Positions 1 to 6,883 of a stretch of DNA of 13,763 nucleotides are shown piece after piece. Under the pieces are notes generated by a model. It ran no database searches, was not told where the DNA came from, and saw only the letters and a program-made list of their open reading frames with translations. The DNA is from an uncultured Pseudomonadota bacterium. GTDB lineage: Bacteria; Pseudomonadota; Gammaproteobacteria; Burkholderiales; SG8-39. Location: assembly GCA_903895005.1 (NCBI GenBank), contig CAITSH010000137.1, positions 1 through 13,763 of the forward strand, in the 5' to 3' direction. A program made the position numbers and the translations under genes. Position 1 is the first letter of the stretch. Each line of letters begins with the position of its first letter.

Positions 1-313
1 AAGTTAATTATCACGACACTATGCCCTCGCAAATACATCGGATCCTTGGCGCAAATTCCGCCTCACGCGCTCCTACCTTCACCGAAGACGTATTTCTACG
101 CGTTCGCAAAGATATCTTGAGCGCAAGCTGATCATGGAGGCCGTGCTCTCCAGGAACGCAGAACTCGCGGTTACGCACGCAGAAAATCACCTGGTCAAAC
201 CGGCGCAGGTCATTTTGAAAAATGAACTTCCCACAGATCACAATGTGGAGCGGACGATTAATCAACTGCGCAGGGATATCAGGGCCGGATTTGCGGCAGT
301 TCCGGACAAGTGA
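1..313 (+). pseudogene. GntR-family (FCD domain) regulator, C-terminal remnant with frameshift
   Basis: This is the 3' part of a ligand-responsive transcription repressor gene; the DNA-binding N-terminus would lie left of the window. The frame ending at TGA 311-313 reads ALANTSDPWRKF, then ERKLIMEAVLSRNAELAV and ENHL. This resembles the last helices of the FCD ligand domain of FadR/CsiR-type GntR proteins. That frame is closed by TAA at 5-7, but another frame at 3-20 reads VNYHDT, which matches the FHxxL metal-site motif. Joining the two by removing two bases near 20-24 gives HDTALANTSDPW, with the spacing expected of the family. The usual EHR histidine is replaced (ERK). The gene therefore looks frameshifted, or a sequencing error is present. 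It runs in the same direction as the operon and ends 112 bases before the first receptor, so it probably once regulated the operon. Family recognition is by eye. Confidence 0.5.
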
Positions 314-350
314 GTTCGGCCCCGCAATCGAGTTTTACCAGCGGAAGTCC

Positions 351-396
351 CGAAAAAAATAATATTTGAAAGTCACGGGCTGAATCTTGCACCGTG
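351..396 (+). promoter_or_regulatory. Candidate operon promoter/operator region
   Basis: The gap between the regulator remnant and the first receptor holds an A/T block at 353-370 containing TAATAT (360-365), the only -10-like element there. A weak TTTACC at 334-339 lies 20 bases upstream, which is longer than the ideal spacer. Just downstream, CACGG (374-378) and CCGTG (392-396) form an inverted repeat with an 18-base centre spacing. It could be an operator or a leader hairpin. This is suggestive only. Confidence 0.25.
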
Positions 397-425
397 GCGC
401 ACAACATTACCGAATCGGAGGAGCA

Positions 426-1400
426 GTGATTAGGCACTTGATCGTTTTTTTCCTTGCCGCAACATGTTCGTTGCAGGCGCATACGGTAATGGCCCAGCCA
501 TTTCCATCGCGAACCGTAAAAATAGTCGTAAGTACCGCCCCCGGGGGCGCGCCGGATGTCATCGCCAGATTGATCGCGGAGAAGTTGAGCACGCTGTGGG
601 ACCGGCAAGTTGTCGTTGAGAATCGACCCGGCGCCGCAGGGAACATTTCGGCACAGGCTGTCGCGCGGTCGGCCCCGGACGGCTACACGCTTTTGTTCTA
701 TGACAGCCCGATATGGGCGATCAACCCGCACATTTTTGCCAAACTGCCCTACGACCCATTCAAGGATCTGGCGCCGGTTGTCCAGACGCACCGATTGCCG
801 TTGTTTCTGGTCGTGCCTTCGTCAGTTCCGGCCAATGACGCTGCGCAACTGGTCAGCTATGCAAAACAAAACCCCGGAAAACTTGCCTACTCATCGGCTG
901 GTTCGGGATCGTCTCATCATCTTACAGCCGAGCTTTTCAGATCCATGGCGGACATCAATATTGTCCATGTTCCCTACAAGGGCGGGGCGCCAAGCGCGGT
1001 GGCGCTCAGTGCCGGCGAAGTGCAGATGGGCTTCCTGAGTTATCCGCTGGCCCAGGCGGGCGTCAGTTCCGGAAAGCTGCGCATGCTGGGAATCGGTTCG
1101 GGGCAGCGTTCCGCCGCGCTGCCCGACATCCCGACAATCTCTGAAAGCGGCGTGCCCGGCTTTGACCTGTACACCACGCTCGGCATGTTGGCGCCTGCGG
1201 GTACCCCTCCGGATGTTATTGCGAAGATTCATGCGGGTGTCATCAACGCCATTGGTGATGCCGAGGTGCGCCGGCGCATTGCCTCGTTCGGTATAACTGT
1301 CGCGCCGCAGATTTCCCCGGAGCAGTTCGGCCTTGTCATGCAGGCCGAATTCGAGAAATTCGGCCGCTTGGTCAAGTTGTCGGGAGCGCGATTGGAATGA
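426..1400 (+). CDS. Bug/TctC-family periplasmic solute-binding receptor (1 of 4)
   Basis: This is a periplasmic binding protein of the tripartite tricarboxylate receptor (Bug) family, whose known members bind carboxylates, amino acids or other small acids. I chose GTG at 426 (324 aa): GGAGGAG lies at 417-423, and the product begins at once with a Sec signal peptide (basic start, hydrophobic residues 5-16, cleavage after VMA at 23). A longer reading from TTG at 387 would bury this signal. Family landmarks in the mature protein are PFPSRTVKIVV, the TAPGGAPD loop, VENRPGAAGN, APDGYTLLF, the VHVPYKGGAPS stretch and the C-terminal QAEFEKFGRLVK. The length is typical. The usual aromatic or Ser/Gly pattern of the first ligand loop is STAPGG here, so the ligand may differ from that of the other three copies. 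It is the first intact gene of the operon. The ligand is unknown. Confidence 0.9.
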   Translation: MIRHLIVFFLAATCSLQAHTVMAQPFPSRTVKIVVSTAPGGAPDVIARLIAEKLSTLWDRQVVVENRPGAAGNISAQAVARSAPDGYTLLFYDSPIWAINPHIFAKLPYDPFKDLAPVVQTHRLPLFLVVPSSVPANDAAQLVSYAKQNPGKLAYSSAGSGSSHHLTAELFRSMADINIVHVPYKGGAPSAVALSAGEVQMGFLSYPLAQAGVSSGKLRMLGIGSGQRSAALPDIPTISESGVPGFDLYTTLGMLAPAGTPPDVIAKIHAGVINAIGDAEVRRRIASFGITVAPQISPEQFGLVMQAEFEKFGRLVKLSGARLE

Positions 1401-1477
1401 TGTCGTACGGCAGCCATGACGCCGCGGAAAATTTTGATCAATAAAAAATAGAAAAACAAATTCAAGGGAAGAGAGAA

Positions 1478-2455
1478 ATGAAGATAATGACGTTGAGCCG
1501 CGTGTTGCTTGGCACACTGTGCGCCGGCGGCCTGCTGCTGGCTTCGGGAGCGTATGGACAAAATTACCCTTCCAAGCCGGTCAAGGTGTTTATTCCCAGC
1601 CCTCCGGGCGGCGGCACCGATACGCTTGCTCGTATTGTTGCGGAAAAGCTCCGGGAAAAATTCGGGCAAGTCTTCATAATCGAAAACAAGCCCGGTGCGG
1701 GAGGCAATATTGCGGGAGAGGCGACGGCCAAGGCCGCCCCCGATGGGTACACCCTGATGCTCGCGCATCCGGCACCGCTTGTAGTCAACAAGTCGCTTTA
1801 CGCGAAAATCAGTTATGAGCCCGATGCATTCGTTCCCATTTCGCTGGTCGCAACAGTCCCCAATGTGCTGGTCGTCAACTCCAAGTTTCCGGCGACGAGT
1901 GTGCGGCAACTCATCGATGCTGCAAAGGCGAGTCCCGGTCGCCTCAATTTTGCCACCGGCGTTATCGGCGCGCCCTCGTCGCTCACCCCGGAACTGTTCA
2001 AGTCGATGACCGGAATCAATATCGTCGGGATCCCCTACCAGGGGAGTGCGCCGGCAATCGTGGCGCTGCTCGCGGGACAGGTCGACATGATGTTTGTCGA
2101 ACTCAGTACTGCATTGCCCCATATCCGTTCGGGCAAGTTGCGCGCGCTGGCTGTCGCGGGTGAACAGCGCAGTTCCTTCCTGCCCGAGGTGAGCACGCTT
2201 GCCGAGACACTGCCGGGCTTTATTGCAACGGTCTGGTTTGGCATCGTCGCGCCCCCCAAAACACCGGTTGCGATCGCAGACGAGCTGTCGAAGGCGGTCG
2301 CCGAGGCCTTGCGCCAACCTGATGTGGCGAAGCACCTGGCCGACATGAGCTTGGAGGGCGTTGGCAGCACGCCTGCGGAACTGGCGCAGTTCATGAAGGA
2401 GGAGAGCAAGCGCTGGGGCGATGTGATCCGCAAGAGCGGCGCCAAGGCGGACTGA
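1478..2455 (+). CDS. Bug/TctC-family periplasmic solute-binding receptor (2 of 4)
   Basis: This is the second receptor of the Bug family, 325 aa, starting at ATG 1478 with AAGGGA at 1464-1469 as ribosome binding site. An A-rich leader (about 1429-1460) precedes it. Residues 1-27 form a Sec signal peptide ending SGAYG before QNYPSKPVKV. Typical landmarks follow: PSPPGGGTDTLAR (first ligand loop), IENKPGAGGNIA, APDGYTLMLAHP, GIPYQGSAPAIVALLAG and the closing EESKRWGDVIRKSG. Located 77 bases after receptor 1 and just before the nitrilase, it is almost certainly co-transcribed. Receptors 1 and 2 differ throughout, so this is not a recent duplication. No TctA or TctB membrane partner lies nearby, as is common for orphan Bug genes. 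The ligand is unknown; an organic acid related to the pathway substrate is an inference. Confidence 0.92.
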   Translation: MKIMTLSRVLLGTLCAGGLLLASGAYGQNYPSKPVKVFIPSPPGGGTDTLARIVAEKLREKFGQVFIIENKPGAGGNIAGEATAKAAPDGYTLMLAHPAPLVVNKSLYAKISYEPDAFVPISLVATVPNVLVVNSKFPATSVRQLIDAAKASPGRLNFATGVIGAPSSLTPELFKSMTGINIVGIPYQGSAPAIVALLAGQVDMMFVELSTALPHIRSGKLRALAVAGEQRSSFLPEVSTLAETLPGFIATVWFGIVAPPKTPVAIADELSKAVAEALRQPDVAKHLADMSLEGVGSTPAELAQFMKEESKRWGDVIRKSGAKAD

Positions 2456-2504
2456 TTGCGCGCATGGGTCGGCCTTCGAAATTGGATGGGAAGTCCTGCT
2501 TTTT

Positions 2505-2543
2505 GGGGGGGGCGAGCCCCGAATTGACATGAGAAATCTATGA
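2505..2543 (+). promoter_or_regulatory. Leader of the nitrilase gene: G8 tract, small hairpin and overlapping mini-ORF
   Basis: Eight consecutive G follow five T (G run at 2505-2512). The last four can pair with CCCC at 2517-2520 around a CGAG loop. No good Shine-Dalgarno precedes the nitrilase ATG at 2540. A four-codon ORF, ATG AGA AAT CTA TGA (2529-2543), overlaps the start codon as ATGA and could couple translation. The role is unproven. Confidence 0.25.
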
Positions 2544-4192
2544 CGCGTATTGCTTGTGTCCAGTTGTCCGTTGTCGCAGACCAGGCGGCCAACCTGGAAA
2601 AATGCCTCGCCTTAATAGACGAGGCAGGACAGCAGAAGCCGGACTTGATCGTGTTGCCCGAGATGTCAAACTGGTCTGCCGGGCTGGTGCGATCGCAGGC
2701 TGACGCCCTGGAGCATGGCGCCGCCATTCCAGGGCCGTTTATTGACGCAATCGGCGAACGTGCCAGGCGTCTCCAGTGTTTTGTCGCCATCGGCCTCATC
2801 GAAAGGCTGGGGGAAGAATCGTTTATTACGAGCGTGATTGTCGATCCCGATGGAGAGCACGTTCTCAAATACCAGAAGCAAATTCCATTCGGTGCGCAGC
2901 GCGTATGGGCAAAACCCGGAAGGCTTGGAAATCCGACCGTGCAATTGCCATTCGGGCGCGTCGGTGTCTATATTTGCGCCGACGGGCTCATACCCGAGAC
3001 TTCGCGCATCCTCGCCCTGCAGGGCGCGCGCTTGCTCCTGAATACGCTGCACTCCGGCGGTACCGACGAAACATTCCTCCATGTCCCCGCGCGCGCGGTT
3101 GAAAATCGTGTCTGGATCGCCAGTGCCAACAAGGTGGGACCGCGGGAGTTTGGCGGCTTAGGCGCCTATTGCGGCGGCAGCCAGATCGTGTCTCCGACAG
3201 GTGAGGTGATGGCTCGCGCCGATAATAAATCCGATTGCGTGGTCTGGGCCGATGTGGATTTGTCGACGGCTGCGGACAAGATCCTCGGCGGCGAGCACAT
3301 TCATTCGATGCGGCGGCCGGATTGCTATCGAATAATCGTGTCGCCACCTGCGCGCACCGTCCGGACGGGCGGTCCGGCCTCCCTTGGTGTCGCCGCGCTC
3401 CAGACGCGGGGTACCGGCGAGGCCTCGGTTCGTTGCGCGTCAGAGACCTGGCGAGAGGCGGCAGCCGCAGGTGCAAAGCTCATGGTGCTGCCTGAATTGT
3501 TCCCGTATGAGCCGTCAAAAATTGGCAGCGACCCCTCCGGCGACGCAGAGACGGGGCGTGCGATCCTGGGAACATTGCGTGAGGTGGCAAAGCAGACCGC
3601 CACGTGGGGCGTCGTGAATGTCATAGAGGCCGAAGGCGCACGCTACTTCAGCACCGCGTTTCTGGTTGATCATGCCGGTGCCATTGCCGGAAAGTACCGG
3701 CAGGTTCACGTTCCGGAAAAATGTCGCAGTTGGATGAGCGGCGGCTCCGGGTTTGAGGTGTTCGAAACCGCTGTGGGGCGGATAGGAATGCTCTGCGGCG
3801 TGGACCTTCTTGTGCCCGAGGCATTCCGCGTACTGGCCTATCTTGGCGCCGAAGTGATCGCCGTGCCAATGCAGTGGCGGGCCGAGTATGAAATTGATCT
3901 GATTGCGGCTGAACGCGTTGCGGAAAATCGCGTGAATATGGTCTTTGCCCGACGTCACGACTCCATCGTGCCAAGGGGATCGGCAATCGTCGGGGTGGTC
4001 GCATATCCGAGCGAGCCGCACTGGAAGGTCCGTTTCCCCGATGTGATTGAGGCGGCCCCGGATGCGGAATTCTTGATCCACGGCGTTAACCTGGAGGCGA
4101 CCGCTGATAAAACGGTCGGCGCGCACGGTTGTGATCTCATGGCTAGCGCAGTTCCCTCCGAATACGGCCTGCTGATCGAGGCGCATTCCTGA
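2540..4192 (+). CDS. Tandem-domain nitrilase-superfamily carbon-nitrogen hydrolase
   Basis: This 550-aa protein carries two complete nitrilase-superfamily folds in one chain; single-domain members are about 270-330 aa. Family enzymes hydrolyse amide, carbamoyl or nitrile C-N bonds with a Glu-Lys-Cys triad in the cytoplasm. Domain 1 (about 1-268) has all three: E41 in VLPEMSN, K113 in KYQKQIPFG and C146 in VYICADGLIPE. Domain 2 (about 280-550) has E319 in VLPELFP and C419 in GMLCGVDLLVPE, but Q388 (KYRQVH) stands where the catalytic lysine of YRKxH is expected; K394 is the nearest alternative. The domains are joined by a short linker around 268-280. No signal peptide is seen. The likely role in the operon is hydrolysis of an amide or nitrile formed from an N-containing substrate, with domain 2 either structural or catalytically altered. 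An acyltransferase or NAD-synthetase type role is unlikely because the companion domains are missing. The substrate cannot be read from the sequence. Confidence 0.88.
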   Translation: MTRIACVQLSVVADQAANLEKCLALIDEAGQQKPDLIVLPEMSNWSAGLVRSQADALEHGAAIPGPFIDAIGERARRLQCFVAIGLIERLGEESFITSVIVDPDGEHVLKYQKQIPFGAQRVWAKPGRLGNPTVQLPFGRVGVYICADGLIPETSRILALQGARLLLNTLHSGGTDETFLHVPARAVENRVWIASANKVGPREFGGLGAYCGGSQIVSPTGEVMARADNKSDCVVWADVDLSTAADKILGGEHIHSMRRPDCYRIIVSPPARTVRTGGPASLGVAALQTRGTGEASVRCASETWREAAAAGAKLMVLPELFPYEPSKIGSDPSGDAETGRAILGTLREVAKQTATWGVVNVIEAEGARYFSTAFLVDHAGAIAGKYRQVHVPEKCRSWMSGGSGFEVFETAVGRIGMLCGVDLLVPEAFRVLAYLGAEVIAVPMQWRAEYEIDLIAAERVAENRVNMVFARRHDSIVPRGSAIVGVVAYPSEPHWKVRFPDVIEAAPDAEFLIHGVNLEATADKTVGAHGCDLMASAVPSEYGLLIEAHS

Positions 4193-4259
4193 AGTTAATA
4201 AAATTCTGGCCCGTTTCCAATAATTCCCTTTTCGGCTCTTTTATCCATTGAGTGAAAAA

Positions 4260-5747
4260 ATGACCAACAAATATGATGACTTGCGCGAATGGCTGGCGCA
4301 GGTAGAGGCGATCGGCGAACTGGCGCATCCGCATGGCGCCGACTGGAATCTTGAAATCGGAGGCGTTTCGGAGATCGACTATAAAAAGCGTGGTCCGGCA
4401 CTGTTGTTCGACAAGATCAAGGGGCATGCCGAGGGGTTTCGTGTCCTGACGTCATCGACAAACAGCGCGCGACGACTGGGACTGACGCTCCGGATGGGGG
4501 CGGATCACACGGACGCTTCGCTTGTCGCTGGCCTTCGAGGATCGCCCAACCGGTGGACCGAGGCGGCGAAAAACTTCCCGCCGGTGTTCGTCGAAACCGG
4601 GCCGGTATTTGAGAATGTCATGGAAGGGGATGACGTCGACCTGATGAAATTCCCCACGCCTTTCTGGCATGCGTTGGACGGGGGCCGGTACATCGGAACC
4701 GGCGTAGCCGTGGCGACTATCGATCCTGAGGACAATTGGGTCAACCTTGGCGCATACCGGTCCATGCTGGTGGACAAAAACCATGTGACGCTCGCCATCG
4801 TGCAGGGCAAGCACGGGCATATGCACAATCAAAAGTGGATGGCGCGGGAAGGCCGTGCCCCGGTCGCAATCCATATCGGAATGGATCCGCTGTTCATGGT
4901 GCTCGGGGGCGTTGAGGTTCCCACCGGTGTCAGTGAGTTGAATTATGCCGGTGCCGTTCGCGGCGAGCCGGTACAGGTGGTCAAAAGCACTGTTACGGGG
5001 CTGCCGATTATTGCCCACGCCGAGATCGTCCTCGAGGGCTGGATCATGGAGGGCGACAAGACCGATGAAGGGCCATTTGGCGAGTGGCCGGGGTATTACG
5101 TCAGCGGCACCACCAAGGAACCGTATCTGAAGGTGGAACGCGTTCTTTACCGCAATAAGCCCATCATGCTGGGCTGTCCACCGGCCAAGCCGCCGCATGA
5201 TTATTCCTACATGCGAACAATCATGAAGTCGGCGATGATTTTCGATGCGATGGTGGCAGCCGGCATTCCCGAGATCAAGGGGGTGTACGCCCCGGAGTGC
5301 GGGGGTGGACGCATGCTGGTGATTGTGGCGATAAAACAACGCTATCCGGGGCATGCACGCCAGGCCGGATTCATCGCTTCGCAATTGCCCGCCGCCGCGT
5401 ACATGGGGAAATACACCATCGTTGTCGACGAAGACATCGATGTGACGAACCTAGAAGAGGTGATCTGGGCCGTATGCACTCGGACGGATCCGGCGACAAG
5501 CATCGACTTCATTCGTCGCGCCTGGGCCAGCAAGGCCGAGCCCATGCTGCGCCGGGGTGATCCGGCGTTCAATTCCCGCGCGGTCATCGATGCCTGCCGT
5601 CCGTATGAATGGATCAAGGACTTCCCCGCAGTGGCCGAGGCGGATCCGGCTTATTTGCGTGAGCTCGAGCAAAAATGGGCGGAGCTTTTTGAGTCGGGTG
5701 GCGTGCAGGATGTCACTCAAAAAAATGACATCGTCAAGCCCCGGTAA
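4260..5747 (+). CDS. UbiD-family prenylated-FMN-dependent decarboxylase
   Basis: This is a reversible non-oxidative decarboxylase of the UbiD family, 495 aa, the usual length. These cytoplasmic enzymes use prenylated FMN to remove CO2 from aromatic, heteroaromatic or alpha,beta-unsaturated acids. The catalytic Arg-Glu-Glu set is present: R167 in NLGAYR, then E270 and E275 in DEGPFGEWPGYY, the same spacing as E277/E282 of Aspergillus Fdc1. H187 and N190 in KHGHMHNQ follow the cofactor region, and the C-terminal VDEDIDVTNLEEVIWA is a typical family motif. I start at ATG 4260, preceded by a weak GAGTGA; TTG at 4248 is possible but has no ribosome binding site. It follows the nitrilase by 67 AT-rich bases and precedes receptor 3 by 35. 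No ubiX (prFMN synthase) is in the window. It may be a relative of the pyrrole-2-carboxylate or furan-dicarboxylate decarboxylases; the substrate is not certain. Confidence 0.93.
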   Translation: MTNKYDDLREWLAQVEAIGELAHPHGADWNLEIGGVSEIDYKKRGPALLFDKIKGHAEGFRVLTSSTNSARRLGLTLRMGADHTDASLVAGLRGSPNRWTEAAKNFPPVFVETGPVFENVMEGDDVDLMKFPTPFWHALDGGRYIGTGVAVATIDPEDNWVNLGAYRSMLVDKNHVTLAIVQGKHGHMHNQKWMAREGRAPVAIHIGMDPLFMVLGGVEVPTGVSELNYAGAVRGEPVQVVKSTVTGLPIIAHAEIVLEGWIMEGDKTDEGPFGEWPGYYVSGTTKEPYLKVERVLYRNKPIMLGCPPAKPPHDYSYMRTIMKSAMIFDAMVAAGIPEIKGVYAPECGGGRMLVIVAIKQRYPGHARQAGFIASQLPAAAYMGKYTIVVDEDIDVTNLEEVIWAVCTRTDPATSIDFIRRAWASKAEPMLRRGDPAFNSRAVIDACRPYEWIKDFPAVAEADPAYLRELEQKWAELFESGGVQDVTQKNDIVKPR

Positions 5748-5782
5748 TCATGGACTATTGACCGTTTCGAAAGAGACTCCAA

Positions 5783-6766
5783 GTGCCACTTTTGTTTTGC
5801 AACAAATCGCGGGCAGTGCAAAGGATATTGCTCGCCCTTGCGCTCGCCTGCGGGGCGGCCACCGCACTGGCAGCGGATTTCCCGAACAAGCCGGTGCGCC
5901 TGATCGTGCCGTTTTCCCCCGGCGGAACGCTGGACGTCGTTGCGCGCCTGCTCGCCGCGAAGCTGCGCGACACCTGGGGCCAGCCGGTCGTTGTTGAAAA
6001 TCGCATCGGGGGCAACGGGACTGTAGGGGTTGAGTACGTAGTAAGGAGCGTCCCGGACGGCCATACCGTGCTGTTCAATGCGACGCTGGTTGTGATTACG
6101 CAGCAGCTGCAGAAAACCTCATTTGACGTGAATCGCGATTTGCTGGGCGTGGTCCAAACGACGGTCTTTTCAAACGTTCTTGCGGTTCATCCAAAACTGC
6201 CGGTCACGACGATTGAGGAATTCGTTGCGCTCGCAAAAAAGGAGCCGGGAAGGCTTAATTACGGGAGTGGCGGAAATGGGTCGAGCTTGCACCTTTACAT
6301 GGAGTTGCTGAAAAGCGCTGCCCGCATTGATATGACACACGTGCCGTATAAGGGGAGTGCCCCGGCGGTGCAGGCCTTGCTCGCGGGCGAGGTCGACGCC
6401 GTTTTTGATACGACAAGCGGACTGTTGCCGCATATCAAGTCAGGGAAGGTTCGTCCGCTGATGATCACCGGCACCAAACCCCTGGAGGGCTACAGTGGCG
6501 TTCGCACCATGGACAGCGCGTTTCCGGGGCTGAATCTTGATTTTTGGCAGGGCGTTTTTGCTCCGACAGGGACGCCGAAGGCGGTAGTTGAACAAATCGC
6601 TGCCGATGTGCGCGCGGCGCTGCTGGACCCGGCAATGGCGGTGCGATTGCGCGAAATGGGATTTGAGCCGACCGGGGCCGGACCTGAGCAGTTTATCGGG
6701 ATCCTGAAGAGTGATTACGAACGTTGGGGCAAGTTGATACGGGAAAACAACATTCGGGCGGACTAG
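5783..6766 (+). CDS. Bug/TctC-family periplasmic solute-binding receptor (3 of 4)
   Basis: This is the third Bug receptor. GTG at 5783 (327 aa) is preferred because AAGAGA at 5770-5775 sits at good distance. GTG at 5816 would also leave a full signal peptide (316 aa) but lacks a clear binding site. The Sec signal ends with ATALA before ADFPNKPVRLIV. Landmarks are PFSPGGTLDVVAR, VENRIGGNGTVG, VPDGHTVLF, GGNGSSLHLYMELL, HVPYKGSAPAVQALLAG and the closing KSDYERWGKLIREN. Unlike receptors 1 and 2, its second ligand loop reads GGNGTVG rather than GAxGN, a hint of a different ligand. It lies 35 bases behind ubiD and 117 bases before the alpha/beta hydrolase, inside the enzyme genes rather than at the operon edge. 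No membrane transport partner is present. Confidence 0.92.
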   Translation: MPLLFCNKSRAVQRILLALALACGAATALAADFPNKPVRLIVPFSPGGTLDVVARLLAAKLRDTWGQPVVVENRIGGNGTVGVEYVVRSVPDGHTVLFNATLVVITQQLQKTSFDVNRDLLGVVQTTVFSNVLAVHPKLPVTTIEEFVALAKKEPGRLNYGSGGNGSSLHLYMELLKSAARIDMTHVPYKGSAPAVQALLAGEVDAVFDTTSGLLPHIKSGKVRPLMITGTKPLEGYSGVRTMDSAFPGLNLDFWQGVFAPTGTPKAVVEQIAADVRAALLDPAMAVRLREMGFEPTGAGPEQFIGILKSDYERWGKLIRENNIRAD

Positions 6767-6787
6767 GTGCCAAACACCGGGCATTCA

Positions 6788-6814
6788 CCCAAAGCCAATT
6801 CCGGTGGCTTTTGG
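6788..6814 (+). terminator. Weak intercistronic hairpin, possible attenuator
   Basis: AAAGCCA (6791-6797) pairs with TGGCTTT (6805-6811) around a seven-base loop. With one bulged T the stem extends to CC/GG. Only four T follow the GGC, so termination would be partial at best. It lies in the longest gap inside the operon, between receptor 3 and the alpha/beta hydrolase, and could set lower expression or define the 3' end of a processed transcript. Confidence 0.3.
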
Positions 6815-6883
6815 TATGCAGGACAAGTGCGCGATCAGAAGAGCGCTGACGCGATCAAATGATTTTCTACAGAAGGGAATGAA

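Noticed and set aside
11..265. 84-aa minus-strand open frame at the left edge
   Set aside because: Antisense to the regulator remnant, whose protein similarity is the better explanation.
2505..2520. Rho-independent terminator before the nitrilase gene
   Set aside because: Stem of only four pairs and no T run after it; the T run precedes the G tract.
1229..2530. 433-aa minus-strand open frame
   Set aside because: Antisense to receptors 1 and 2, low-complexity basic composition, no recognisable domain; a shadow of GC-rich coding.
4452..5384. 310-aa minus-strand open frame
   Set aside because: Antisense to the UbiD gene, rich in His/Arg, no motif.
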